Part shown: positions 27,498-36,935 of the stretch, piece after piece
Numbering within the stretch: the first letter of the stretch is position 1
Layout: each line of letters begins with the position of its first letter
Assembly: GCA_947632115.1 (NCBI GenBank)
Contig: CANROB010000015.1
Span: 1-36,935 of the forward strand
Direction of reading: 5' to 3'
DNA from: an uncultured Bacilli bacterium
GTDB lineage: Bacteria; Bacillota_I; Bacilli_A; RF39; UBA660
DNA: 36,935 bases
Notes under the pieces: generated by a model
The model's database searches: none
The model's input: only the letters and a program-made list of their open reading frames with translations
What the model was told of the DNA's origin: nothing
Program-made: the position numbers and the translations under genes

Positions 27498-30400
27498 TTA
27501 AAAGTTTTTACGATAACTTTTAATACCGAAGAGTAAACTTATCATAGATAGTAAACTAATGAATGTCCAAAGGATAGGATGAGAATTATCTCCCGTATTT
27601 GGTAACGTTGGATTTGGTTTACGTCCACGGCTATTTGTATAACTAGTAACAATATTCTCACCAGCAACTGTCGTAGATTGCTCGTTTTCTTTAGATACCG
27701 TATATCCATCATTATCTGTTTCTTCTACTTTGTATCCAACTCCGTCTGGAAGTCCGGTTGCCGTCTTAGATTCCCCATCTTTAAGGGTAAAGTTTGCAAC
27801 ACCATCCGTAAAGAACATATCTCCATATTGACCATTAATCGTGTCATCATCTAGGGTAACGGTAAAGGTAAATTCTTTATTTGGATCAGATGCATCTCCA
27901 GTAACATGATTTTCTACCGTAATACTTGCATAAGAATTGATAAATAATACAGTATTATCATAAGCAACTTCTCCAAATATTTCATGATCAGTAAGTATGC
28001 CACTCGTTGTTTTCTTTACGGTTACCTTACCAACTTTTTCTGGTATGTCCTCGATAATACGATAATTGATATCATCCGGAATATCATAGATAATGATATA
28101 TTCTCCATCTTTTAAAGTGAAACTCTCGCCACTTTCAATAGAGTCCTCCTCACCGATTGCTTCACCTGCTTCATTATACTTTTGATAAGTATATACCATA
28201 GGATAAATAGGATTCTCTACATTAGAGAAAAGAATGGTAAAATGATAGTCCTTATTTGGTTCTGGCTCAACACCATGAACTCTCTTCTCAATACGAAGAT
28301 TTCTAATAATATAATTAGTAAATGTTACTTCTTCTGTTGCTCCGGCAATTACCTTACCATTTTGGTTATTAGCTTCTACATAGTAGTTTTCTACTCCACT
28401 TTCGGTAATTTCATATCCTATGTCATCTGGAAGACCTAATGCTTTTTTCGTCTCTCCATGTTTTAGAGTAAACGTAGCAACACCATTCGTGAAAGTTAAA
28501 TCTCCGTATTTTCCATTTACTGTCTTATCAGATAGAACCATCGTAAATTCAAAGTTTCGGTTTCTATCTCCTGTTTTACCAATAACTTCCTTGCTAACTG
28601 AAATACCTGCATAGTAATTAGTGAATCGAATATAACTATCAGTAACAATATCACCTGATACTTCATTTCCATTCGCTTCTTCTTCCATACTATCTTTATA
28701 GTAAGTAGTTCTACTTGCAGAAGTTTCTTCTTTCACTGTATAAGTTACTTCATCTGGTAAATTCTCAACTACAAAGTATTCTCCATCTTTTAAAGTAAAT
28801 GTAGAATCTTCTGTTAAGATTCCAGATTCTAAGACTTCTGTTCCATCATTTGTATGGTATTTTTTGTAGTTGTAACTATGCTCATAAGCTTCATTTTCTA
28901 AATGTTTAAATGTGATATGGAAAGAATATTCTGCTAAAGAAGTTGGTTCCTCTCCATTAACTACTTTTTCAATAATTAAATTCTTTGTCATATAGTTAAT
29001 GAAACTTGCTTGAATTGTTGTTCCCGCTACGGTTTTTCCTGTTGTATTTTTTCTTACTACTCTATAGTCATTAGCAGTTTCTACAATTTCATAATCAATG
29101 TTATCAGGAAGTTCTAATGCTTTTAAAGTTTCTCCATGCTTCAAGGTAAACTCTGAAACACCATTTTCAAAAGTTAAATCACCATAAGTTCCTGTAACAC
29201 TCTTATCGCTCAAACTCATCGTAAAGTTAAATGCTTTTTCTTTATCACCAGTTTCACCAATTACAGATTTTGTAATGGCAATTCCTGCATAAGAGTTTGT
29301 ACAAATTACATAGTCTTTAGAATATAATTCTCCTGTAACAGTCTTACCCTCACTTGTGACATCTGTACCCTTTGCAATGGTTCCTAATGAGTAACGGATT
29401 TTACTAACACGAGCATCTTTCTCTTCGATTGTATACGTAATTTCATCTGGCAAATCTTCAATAATGATGTATTCGCCATTTTTTAAGGTAAATTCACCAT
29501 CAGATGAAATCGTAGAAGTCGTTCCTATTTTCTCATCTTTACTATTATATTTTTGATAAGTAAAGTCATTGATGGTAAGTCCAATATTTGGAAGAGCAAG
29601 TTTTAAAACAAAGGTGTAATCTTTCTCTGGATCTTGTGCCTCTCCCTCTACTTTCTTCTCTATTTTTAAAGCCTTACTAACATAGTTTGTAAATTGAACG
29701 TTAGCAGTTTCTCTTGCTTTTAGAGTTCCCTTAGCATTATTTCTTTTAATAATGTAACCATCCGATGCTTTTTCAGTAACTGTATAACCTACCTCTGGTA
29801 AACCAGTGATTGTTTTGGTCTCTCCATGTTTTAAAGTAAATTCTGAAACACCATTTTTGAATGTCACACCGTCATAGGTTTCGTTAATTGTAGGATCATC
29901 TAATGTTAAAATGAAATTAAATTGCTTACTCTTATCACCTGTAAATCCTATTACTGATTTACTAATAGAGATACTAGCATAAGTATTAACAAATTTTACA
30001 TAGTTTGCAGTATAGACGGTACCAGCTGCTATAGCACCTTTCATCGTGATTTCTAAATCTTTACCTTCCATACCTTGATAATAACCAACAACCTGTTTAT
30101 TAGATACTTTTTCTTCAACCGTATATTTAGTATCATCTGGAACATTTTCAACAACAATATATTCACCATTCTTTAAAGTAAATGTATTCCCATCTTTAAT
30201 TTTTCCAGTTGTTATCTCTTTATCTTTATTATACTTTTTATAATCATATTCTCCACTATCAATAGCTGTATTGGTCTTTGTTAAATGAAGAGTAAACGTA
30301 TAGTCAGTTTGATCATTTAGTTTTCCCATAACCTCTTTTTCTATCTTGAGGTTTTGAGTTTTATAGTTTGTAAAGATTGCAGTTACATTTTCACCTGTTT

Positions 30401-33400
30401 TAAGAGATCCCGTATCATTTGTCTTATATACTTGATATCCTTCATTGCCACTTTCGGTAACCGTATAAGTTACTCCGTCTGGAAGTCCGGTTGCTGTTTT
30501 TCTCTCATTATGTTTTAAAGTAAACTCTGCAACACCGTTTTTGAATTCCATTTGTCCATAAGTTCCATTTACTGTTGTATCACTTAAGGTAACGGTGAAT
30601 GTAAATGCTTTTTGTTTATCTCCAGAACCTAATACAACTTTTCTAACGGATAAACCATCATAGTAGTTAATAACTTTAACATAATCGTGGTTATAAATAT
30701 CTTCTGTTATTTGTGTTCCCTCGATCTCTGTTTGTTCATCTAATCCGTCTGATGCTTTACCATGATAGTGAGTAACTTTACTAGCATGACTATTCTTTTC
30801 TTCGACTGTATAGTTTGCTTCATCAGGAATTCCTTTAACGATAGCATATTCACCGTCTTTTAAGACAATTTCTCCCCCAGAAATAATCGTAGAAGAGCTT
30901 CCTTGAATGACTCCCTCTTTATTATACTTATCATAAGAATATGTTTTAGGATAAGCCTCATTAGTAAGATTATTAAAAGTTAATGTAAAGTGGTAATCAT
31001 CAATTCCTTCAACAGCTGTTCCACTTACTTCTTTCTCAATTTTAATATTTCTTGTTTGATAGTTTGTAAACTTGACAGCGGTTGTTGTACCGGCTACAAG
31101 AGTACCTGTACTGTTTTTTTCATGAACGACATATCCTTCATTATCACTTTCTGAAACAGTATAAGTTGTTGCAGGTAATCCAAATATATCTTTCTTTTCA
31201 CCACTCTTTAGTTTAAATGTTCCAACACCATTCGTGAAACTTATGCCACTGCGGGTTCCATTAACCGTTTTATCTCCTAAAGTAACTGTGAAAGTGAAGT
31301 CTTTGGTTTTATCTCCATGACCTAATACTTCTTTTTCAATAGAAAGAGCTGCATAATCATTTTCAAATTCCACATAGTTTATCTCATTGATACTTCCTGT
31401 AAATGTCTTTCCCTCTTTTACTTCAGAGTTAAGAGTATCTATTGTTCCTGTTTTATAAGTCGTTTTACTAGTTGAACCGCTACTAGTTTCTGTAACAGTA
31501 TATTTAGTAGTATCAGGTAATCCCTTAATAATGATATATTCCCCATTCTGTAACGTGAAAGTACCATTATTTTGAATAGTAAAATCTTCCTCTACTTTTT
31601 CATTATTACTATTATATTTTTCGTAAGTATAAGATTTTTTATAGTTATTATGATCAGGATATTCAAAAGAAACTTGGAAAGTATAATTTTCCTTAAGATC
31701 ACCGTCTTCTAAAACAACTTTCTTACCAATCTTTAAATCTTTGGTTAAGAAGTTAACGAAGGTAACTTCACTCTTCTTACCAATTTCAAGATTTCCAGTG
31801 TAAGTCTGTTCTTTTGCTTTATAAGGAGTAAGTTCACTTTCTGAAACAGTGTATTTAGTTGCTGGTAGCCCTGTTGCTGTCTTAGTTTCATCATGTTTTA
31901 ATTGAACACTAGCAATACCATTTGCAAAAGTAATATCTCCGTATTTTCCATTTACTGTCTTATCTTCCAATACAATACCAATGGTAAATTGCTTATTCTT
32001 ATCTCCATTAGCCCCCACCACTTGTTTGCTAACAGATAAGCTTGCATAAGTGTTGATGAATTTAACGTAATTAGAGTTTGATAATACTCCCGTTACTTGT
32101 CTTGACTTTGTAGCGGTCTCTGGTAAAGACTGCATTGTTCCTTGTCGATAACTAACCACTCCATAATCTGGTTGTGTTTCCTCTACTGTATAAGTTACAT
32201 TATCTGGGATTTCTTGAATTTCGATATATTGACCATTCTTTAATTTAAATTTACCACCACTGGTAATAGTTGAACTAGAGACCTCTTTTTTATCTTTGTC
32301 ATAAATTTTATAGTTATATGTTCCACTATCAATAGTTGGATTTGGTCTTGTTAACGTTAAAGTAAATTCATATTCTGTATCGTTATCTTTTTCATTTACG
32401 ACTTCTTTTTCAATTTTTAATGTTTTGGTAATGTAGTTCGTAAATGTTGCTGTTGAGTTTTTGCCATCTACTAATTTTCCTTTGTCATTAGTAGAATAAA
32501 CTTTATATCCATTGTTATCACTTTCGGTAACTGTATAATCAATATCACCAGGAAGACCAATAGCCTTCTTTGTTTGATTATGTCTTAAAGTAAACGTAGC
32601 AACACCATTCGTAAATGTCATATCTCCATGAGTACCATTAAAACTTGTATCACTTAACGTAACCGTAAAGGTGAAATCTTTGTTTTTATCTCCAGAACCT
32701 AATACCGTTTTTCTAACTACTAAATCATCAAAATAATTTACAAATTTAACATAATCAAATTCTGATACCTTACCTTTTACTTCGTTACTTTCTTGTTCAT
32801 CAACGTTTTCTAATCCTGTACCTACATTTCCTTGATAATAAGTAATTTTACTAGCGTCTTCTGATTGTTCTGTAACAGTATACTTAGTTTCATCAGGAAG
32901 ATTTTTGATAATGATATATTCTCCCTTTTTCAAGGTAAAGGTTTGTGATGTAGAAGAAATAGTGCCGCCGCCATTAGTGACTTTCTGATTGCTACTATCA
33001 TATTTCTCATATGTATAAGAAGTAGGATAAATAGAATTACTAATATTATCTAGTTTTAAAGAGAATTTATATTCTTCATCAAGACTTAATGCATCACCAC
33101 TAACATCTTTTTCAATTTTTAAATCTTTGGTTTTATAGTTTACGAATTTAACTTCTTGTATTTGACCAACAATAAGAGTTCCTGTCTCACTTGTTTTATG
33201 AACAGTATAGTCATCATTATTTGTTTCTGTTACTGTGTATGTTCCTTCGGGTAATCCAGAGATAGTTTTAGTTTCACCGTTCTTTAGTTTGAAAGTTCCA
33301 GCACCATTTGTGAATTTTACGTCATTTCTAGTGCCATTAAAGTTTTTATCGCTCAATGTAACAGTAAAAGTAAACTCTTTATTCTTATCACCTAATGGTC

Positions 33401-35633
33401 CTTTTACTTCTTTACTAACAGAAATGCCTGCATAAGAGTTAATAAATTTAACATAGTCTTCACTTTTAATAGAACCACTTGCCACTTTTCCCGATTCTTT
33501 AGAAACGTTCGCAAGTCCGCTACTAGTTGTACCTTTTTGATATTCTGTTTTTGTCATATTATTTGTTTCTTCTGTTATTGTATAAGTTACTGTATCTGGC
33601 ACACCCTCAATAACTAGATATTGACCATTTTTAAGAGTTAAAGTATCACCACTCATCATATTTGCAGATGACTGCTGAGTGCCATTTTTATCATATACTT
33701 TGTAATTATAAATATCATAAACATTTTCAATAGTATGCTTGAATTCTACTTTGAAAGTATATTCTTCATTTTCTTTTTCTTCTGTCCCAACTACTTCTTT
33801 TTCAATTTTTAAGCTTTTTGTCTCAGGAGATTCCTGAACATTAGAATCTAGTGGAACAGTAAAGCGCATGTAGTTGGTAGATCCTGAAGCCCCACGTTCT
33901 GTATAGAAAAATTTAAGTTTATAGGTTCCAGAAGCAGCTTGTGTCTGTCCATCTTTCTCATAATCAAGTGGCGTAATATAATCCCATAGATTAACATATT
34001 CTCCAACTGCGCTATGAATTCCTCCAATATCAGCAATCAATTGTTGTTTTCCACTTGGATCTGTTAAAAATAGCCAAAAGTCATCATCACCAAAGAAGAA
34101 GAAATCAAGAGGAGCATTGTACCCAGGCTCTAGGGTAAACTCAACTTCATAAGACATGCCAAAATAAGAATTATGCATAAGTCCATCATCAGATGATGCC
34201 ATTGCTCCAGCACGTTGACTACCATTTGTATTTAAATAACTGATATTTTGACCAGAAGCACCAAATTTCAAGTCATGATTATTTGCTCCGTAAGAATCTG
34301 CATAATCCATTGGCCAAAAGTCATTCGAATAAATCCAGTTTGCGTCATTATTGAATTTTCTTAATTGAAAAGAATCTAAGTTTGATAAAACCTTTCTATT
34401 GCCACTAGTCTTAGTTACACCCGACAAAACAAAAGTTCCACCTTTTCTTGTAAAGTCAAGTGAAAATTCATCGTTATCATACTTCGTTTTCCCTGTGACT
34501 TGAGAAGGTCCAAAGATACTTGGCCCTTGAATACCGCTAGACCATTTAATGGATCCATCTGTATTATAACTAGATACCAAACCAAACACGGCCATAGTAT
34601 TTCTATTAACAGTATTGTTCGCACGATTGATTCTATTGGTTTGATTGTTATTTTTCCATGTCTCATCTTTTACACCAGTACCTAATCCATTTCCAAATCC
34701 ATATTTAGCACCGGTAGAGTTATAATTGCTATCACTATTGATACCTTGTTTATAGATATGAACATACCAAGGTCCTAATAAATTTGAAGACTGAGAAGAT
34801 GTATTTTTTCTATAACTTGTATTAATAGAGGCTTTATTATAGATATATCCATTTGTAATATCGTAATCATAGAAATCTACACCAGTTTTTTTATAGTTAG
34901 ACGTCGTCATGGTGTCAAACACTAGTCGTACAACGGTACCCTCGCTTATCAAGATTGTATATTCGCTGCTGGTTGGAACGGCATCTCCATTTAACTTAGT
35001 AAGGTTTGGATTTGATGGATTATTCGTGAAATGAATAGCTTCGGGATTATGCCTGCCATCTGAAGTTTTAGGCACTTCATACACATAGAAATCAGATTTG
35101 TTAACACTATTGGACTGCTTTCCAGCTTTTAATATCCATACTTCTTTTAAAGTGTAATTTGAGTTGTAATCATCTGTACCATTATATAAACGGCTCATAT
35201 AATTAATAGTCGGATTACTTTTATAGTCTGTTTCCTCATCTTTAAATAACTGGGTTAATTTTTTTGTCGTCTTAGGAACATACCGATTAGAGGTACCATC
35301 TGAAACTAATTGTATGTAAGAAACGTTATCACTACCATTTTTAGGTAATTTTCCACCTTTTCCTTGACCACCATTGCTGGTATCCAATATTTTTACATAA
35401 GATTTATCTGAAGAATTTTTTACGATATCAATATCTTCAAAATAAAAATAATGTTGTATAGTAAAACTAGGGTTTGCATTAATTTCTCTAGTAGATGCAT
35501 TATTTGCAATTGGTAACCCAATGTCGTTTAATAAATTTGTAAAAAAGTCGTTTTTAACGAAGAGGGCAGTTGCTATTAAAACAACTAAAAGACTAGCAGC
35601 TGCGATTTTTTGATTTGTTTTCAATTTTTTCAA
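27498..35633 (-). CDS. Giant LPXTG-anchored fibro-slime/repeat adhesin (2711 aa)
   Basis: Extracellular surface protein. Domain order: signal peptide (about 1-30), a 350-residue unique region, a fibro-slime domain centred on FFFGDDDFWLFL and ADIGGIHSA (about 375-590), then nine alternating pairs of beta-rich repeats (about 604-2664), then LPNTG (2677-2681), a hydrophobic helix and a basic tail. Type A repeats (about 130 aa) begin LKIEKEV and end DYVKFINSYA; type B (about 100 aa) begin ISVSKEV and contain GDKNKEFTFTVTLSD and a GLP..YTVTE strand, a DUF7601-like motif. Sortase should cut between T and G. The start is TTG 35633, eight bases after AGGAG; a frame from 35696 has no SD. Convergent with another surface gene. 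Confidence 0.88.
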   Translation of the reverse strand: MKKLKTNQKIAAASLLVVLIATALFVKNDFFTNLLNDIGLPIANNASTREINANPSFTIQHYFYFEDIDIVKNSSDKSYVKILDTSNGGQGKGGKLPKNGSDNVSYIQLVSDGTSNRYVPKTTKKLTQLFKDEETDYKSNPTINYMSRLYNGTDDYNSNYTLKEVWILKAGKQSNSVNKSDFYVYEVPKTSDGRHNPEAIHFTNNPSNPNLTKLNGDAVPTSSEYTILISEGTVVRLVFDTMTTSNYKKTGVDFYDYDITNGYIYNKASINTSYRKNTSSQSSNLLGPWYVHIYKQGINSDSNYNSTGAKYGFGNGLGTGVKDETWKNNNQTNRINRANNTVNRNTMAVFGLVSSYNTDGSIKWSSGIQGPSIFGPSQVTGKTKYDNDEFSLDFTRKGGTFVLSGVTKTSGNRKVLSNLDSFQLRKFNNDANWIYSNDFWPMDYADSYGANNHDLKFGASGQNISYLNTNGSQRAGAMASSDDGLMHNSYFGMSYEVEFTLEPGYNAPLDFFFFGDDDFWLFLTDPSGKQQLIADIGGIHSAVGEYVNLWDYITPLDYEKDGQTQAASGTYKLKFFYTERGASGSTNYMRFTVPLDSNVQESPETKSLKIEKEVVGTEEKENEEYTFKVEFKHTIENVYDIYNYKVYDKNGTQQSSANMMSGDTLTLKNGQYLVIEGVPDTVTYTITEETNNMTKTEYQKGTTSSGLANVSKESGKVASGSIKSEDYVKFINSYAGISVSKEVKGPLGDKNKEFTFTVTLSDKNFNGTRNDVKFTNGAGTFKLKNGETKTISGLPEGTYTVTETNNDDYTVHKTSETGTLIVGQIQEVKFVNYKTKDLKIEKDVSGDALSLDEEYKFSLKLDNISNSIYPTSYTYEKYDSSNQKVTNGGGTISSTSQTFTLKKGEYIIIKNLPDETKYTVTEQSEDASKITYYQGNVGTGLENVDEQESNEVKGKVSEFDYVKFVNYFDDLVVRKTVLGSGDKNKDFTFTVTLSDTSFNGTHGDMTFTNGVATFTLRHNQTKKAIGLPGDIDYTVTESDNNGYKVYSTNDKGKLVDGKNSTATFTNYITKTLKIEKEVVNEKDNDTEYEFTLTLTRPNPTIDSGTYNYKIYDKDKKEVSSSTITSGGKFKLKNGQYIEIQEIPDNVTYTVEETQPDYGVVSYRQGTMQSLPETATKSRQVTGVLSNSNYVKFINTYASLSVSKQVVGANGDKNKQFTIGIVLEDKTVNGKYGDITFANGIASVQLKHDETKTATGLPATKYTVSESELTPYKAKEQTYTGNLEIGKKSEVTFVNFLTKDLKIGKKVVLEDGDLKENYTFQVSFEYPDHNNYKKSYTYEKYNSNNEKVEEDFTIQNNGTFTLQNGEYIIIKGLPDTTKYTVTETSSGSTSKTTYKTGTIDTLNSEVKEGKTFTGSINEINYVEFENDYAALSIEKEVLGHGDKTKDFTFTVTLGDKTVNGTRSGISFTNGVGTFKLKSGEKKDIFGLPATTYTVSESDNEGYVVHEKNSTGTLVAGTTTAVKFTNYQTRNIKIEKEVSGTAVEGIDDYHFTLTFNNLTNEAYPKTYSYDKYNKEGVIQGSSSTIISGGEIVLKDGEYAIVKGIPDEANYTVEEKNSHASKVTHYHGKASDGLDEQTEIEGTQITEDIYNHDYVKVINYYDGLSVRKVVLGSGDKQKAFTFTVTLSDTTVNGTYGQMEFKNGVAEFTLKHNERKTATGLPDGVTYTVTESGNEGYQVYKTNDTGSLKTGENVTAIFTNYKTQNLKIEKEVMGKLNDQTDYTFTLHLTKTNTAIDSGEYDYKKYNKDKEITTGKIKDGNTFTLKNGEYIVVENVPDDTKYTVEEKVSNKQVVGYYQGMEGKDLEITMKGAIAAGTVYTANYVKFVNTYASISISKSVIGFTGDKSKQFNFILTLDDPTINETYDGVTFKNGVSEFTLKHGETKTITGLPEVGYTVTEKASDGYIIKRNNAKGTLKARETANVQFTNYVSKALKIEKKVEGEAQDPEKDYTFVLKLALPNIGLTINDFTYQKYNSKDEKIGTTSTISSDGEFTLKNGEYIIIEDLPDEITYTIEEKDARVSKIRYSLGTIAKGTDVTSEGKTVTGELYSKDYVICTNSYAGIAITKSVIGETGDKEKAFNFTMSLSDKSVTGTYGDLTFENGVSEFTLKHGETLKALELPDNIDYEIVETANDYRVVRKNTTGKTVAGTTIQASFINYMTKNLIIEKVVNGEEPTSLAEYSFHITFKHLENEAYEHSYNYKKYHTNDGTEVLESGILTEDSTFTLKDGEYFVVENLPDEVTYTVKEETSASRTTYYKDSMEEEANGNEVSGDIVTDSYIRFTNYYAGISVSKEVIGKTGDRNRNFEFTMVLSDKTVNGKYGDLTFTNGVATFTLKHGETKKALGLPDDIGYEITESGVENYYVEANNQNGKVIAGATEEVTFTNYIIRNLRIEKRVHGVEPEPNKDYHFTILFSNVENPIYPMVYTYQKYNEAGEAIGEEDSIESGESFTLKDGEYIIIYDIPDDINYRIIEDIPEKVGKVTVKKTTSGILTDHEIFGEVAYDNTVLFINSYASITVENHVTGDASDPNKEFTFTVTLDDDTINGQYGDMFFTDGVANFTLKDGESKTATGLPDGVGYKVEETDNDGYTVSKENEQSTTVAGENIVTSYTNSRGRKPNPTLPNTGDNSHPILWTFISLLSMISLLFGIKSYRKNF
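27640..33825 (-). repeat. Nine tandem A+B repeat pairs in the adhesin
   Basis: About 690 bp per pair, 18 domains in total. The pairs are diverged at DNA level (no long perfect repeats), so they are old or diversified. Type A and type B alternate strictly from the end of the fibro-slime domain to the LPNTG region. Confidence 0.85.
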
Positions 35634-35714
35634 TTTATTCACTCCTCTTACTACAAAATGGGAAGAAAAAATCGTCATTTTTCCATCTATTCTCACATTA
35701 ATCTATTCTTAGTC

Positions 35715-35743
35715 ATTATACAACAAAATGCGACAGATATCAA
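35715..35743 (-). promoter_or_regulatory. Promoter of the adhesin
   Basis: TTGATA (35743-35738), 17 nt, TATAAT (35720-35715). The start would be near 35708, giving a leader of about 75 nt. Confidence 0.7.
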
Positions 35744-35841
35744 TATTTTGAAAAAGGAAAACGGTTCTTGAAAAAGGTACTTTTCTCAAGAAATAAAAAG
35801 GAAATTGATGATAAAAAAATAATAATATAGTAGGAGGAATT

Positions 35842-36582
35842 ATGGAAAAATCTATAAAACAATTAAAACAAGATTTTGAAAGAATAAAAAATATGGGTTG
35901 GATAGAAAGTAGAAGGCAAGGTCCAACAGGTGTTGGGTATACTTTTGAATCCTTATTAGGAAAAGAGGAAGAGAATTTTGAACTTCCAGATTATCAAGAT
36001 ATAGAGATTAAAACGCATCTTACTTTTGGTAGAGGAAAAATGAAACTTTTCGCAGCTACACCAGATGGGGATTATTTATTCCCTATCCAAAACATTGTTA
36101 CAAAATACGGCTATCCTGATAAAGATCTTCCTAATTATAAAGTATTTAAGGGAGCGATAAGTAGTCAAAAGTTCACTCCTATTGGGACACATTATTTATT
36201 TAAAATTGTTGTGAATTTAAAAGAAGAAAAACTGCAATTGTTGGTAGTCAATCATCAATTAGAAAAAGAATCAGAAGAAGTGTCATGGTCTTTCCAAATG
36301 CTTCAAGAAAAGTTAACAAGAAAACTACAAACACTAGCGGTTGTTTCAGCCTATCAAAAAGAAAGAAATGGGAAACCCTTTTATCAATATCATAATATCA
36401 GATTTTTTTCTTTGAAAGGTTTTGATGTATTCTTAAAACTAATAGAAAGCGGAGTCGTCCAGATTAATTTTACCATTGGTATATTTAAAAAAGGAGACCG
36501 TATGGGGCAGTTACATGATCACGGGACAGAATTCATTATTCAGGAAAAGGATTTAGAAAAATTATATTCTATTATTTCATAA
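35842..36582 (+). CDS. MvaI/BcnI-type restriction endonuclease-like protein
   Basis: A 246-aa protein with the N-terminal signature of the MvaI/BcnI endonuclease family (PF15515): IKNMGWIESRRQGPTGVGYTFESLLGKEEENF, then the catalytic region LPDYQDIEIKTH, where Asp50, Asp53, Glu55 and Lys57 provide the D...E-x-K pattern. Related MvaI and BcnI are unusual monomeric type II enzymes, and the fold is related to MutH. No methyltransferase is in the window, though the gene lies near the right end and one could be beyond. SD AGGAGG precedes the ATG by about 6 nt. A terminator lies about 110 nt past the stop. It may be a true restriction enzyme, a MutH-like repair enzyme or a mobile remnant. Confidence 0.8.
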   Translation: MEKSIKQLKQDFERIKNMGWIESRRQGPTGVGYTFESLLGKEEENFELPDYQDIEIKTHLTFGRGKMKLFAATPDGDYLFPIQNIVTKYGYPDKDLPNYKVFKGAISSQKFTPIGTHYLFKIVVNLKEEKLQLLVVNHQLEKESEEVSWSFQMLQEKLTRKLQTLAVVSAYQKERNGKPFYQYHNIRFFSLKGFDVFLKLIESGVVQINFTIGIFKKGDRMGQLHDHGTEFIIQEKDLEKLYSIIS

Positions 36583-36693
36583 GTTTTGTTTATTTAGGGT
36601 CCCAAACCAAACAAAGAATACTGCAGAAAAAATTGCATACAATAAAATAGTCAAACGCTCTTGTAAGATAGAAATTTCGTAAATTTTTAGACT

Positions 36694-36720
36694 AAAGTCC
36701 GTTTTTTGACGGATTTTTTT
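36694..36720 (+). terminator. Terminator after the MvaI/BcnI-like gene
   Basis: GTCCGT (36697-36702), loop TTTTTG, ACGGAT (36709-36714), then T6. It lies 115 nt after the stop. Confidence 0.75.
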
Positions 36721-36893
36721 CTTTACTAGATTTAATGTCGTTTTAGAAGATAAAGCGGAAATAAGGCTGATAAAAGTAAGAGAAAAAATAAGTAAATTGT
36801 TAAATTTTTCCACGACGAAAATAACAGACCAATGTCCGTTTTTTAAACTTATTGCCGTTTTTTTGTTTCTATGCGGAATTTTATTTTTTTAGT

Positions 36894-36920
36894 AACAAAT
36901 AAAGATGAACTTTATTTGTT
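36894..36920. repeat. Hairpin at the window end
   Basis: AACAAATAAAG (36894-36904), loop ATGAA, CTTTATTTGTT (36910-36920): perfect 11-bp stem. Probably a terminator or leader hairpin of the gene beyond the window. Confidence 0.6.
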
Positions 36921-36935
36921 TAACTATTATAAAAT

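Larger units (their letters stand above)
36583..36935. other. 353-bp region without a supported gene
   Basis: AT-rich and mostly non-coding. It holds a plus-strand terminator (36694-36720), a T-rich motif GTCCGTTTTTT repeated at 36697 and 36834, and a strong hairpin at 36894-36920. A minus-strand frame (36577-36813) has only a GTG start with no SD and is left out. Confidence 0.6.

Noticed and set aside
36577..36813. Minus-strand 78-aa frame with two hydrophobic stretches
   Set aside because: GTG start only, no SD, overlaps the 3' end and terminator of the endonuclease gene; hydrophobic frames are common in AT-rich DNA.

Overview
The window is about 31-33% GC, with short intergenic spaces, SD-led ORFs, TGA used as a stop and tryptophan encoded by TGG. 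A SAM-I riboswitch, a CIRCE element, an LPXTG-type surface protein and a Gram-positive gene repertoire point to a low-GC Firmicute. The mixture (Tam41-type lipid enzyme, fibro-slime adhesin, many lineage-specific unknowns) is most like an uncultured gut-associated Bacilli/Mollicutes-related lineage. That placement is inference; nothing here fixes the species.

Layout. 1-654 (-): partial DUF5684 membrane protein with a 54-bp tandem repeat. 826-5583: GNAT, riboswitch-controlled metK, a DUF3298-type protein, trxA, CIRCE-controlled hsp20, an ADP-ribosyltransferase-fold candidate and rubrerythrin. 5667-10452: an unknown 470-aa protein, a YjdF-like membrane protein, a two-component system and a thioredoxin-fold mini protein. 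10507-10638: candidate structured sRNA. 10655-16987: ppa, an unknown gene, a ppa paralog lacking active-site residues, a PF06541 membrane protein, an HD-domain dNTPase, alr with a DUF7666-like partner, a NUDIX hydrolase and a NERD-like membrane protein. 17185-22086: six overlapping genes forming a Bat-type operon (MoxR ATPase, DUF58, small TM protein, two VWA proteins, TPR protein). 22092-22931 (-): unknown, faintly DarT/ART-like. 23100-23435: probable type I toxin-antitoxin locus. 23501-26199: GNAT, tRNA-Arg(CCG), Tam41-type CDP-DAG synthase, mutY. 26282-35633: two convergent surface proteins, one of them a 2711-aa sortase-anchored adhesin with nine A+B repeat pairs. 35842-36582: orphan MvaI/BcnI-type endonuclease.

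Most exciting item. Between 22932 and 23500 sits a compact locus missed by ordinary gene calling. A promoter gives a transcript whose first 31 nt are almost perfectly complementary to the last 35 nt before its terminator. The SD lies in a hairpin, the ORF encodes a 25-aa single-span hydrophobic peptide, and a convergent consensus promoter (TTGTCA-17-TATATT, extended -10) drives an approximately 110-nt antisense RNA ending at its own terminator inside the toxin 3' UTR. This is the architecture of type I toxin-antitoxin systems (BsrG/SR4 and TxpA/RatA for the convergent antisense, hok for the 5'-3' lock). I do not recognise the peptide family.

How the genes work together. Most are single-gene or two-gene units separated by shared bidirectional terminators. 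The clear functional cluster is the Bat operon. metK (SAM control) and hsp20 (HrcA control) have readable regulation.
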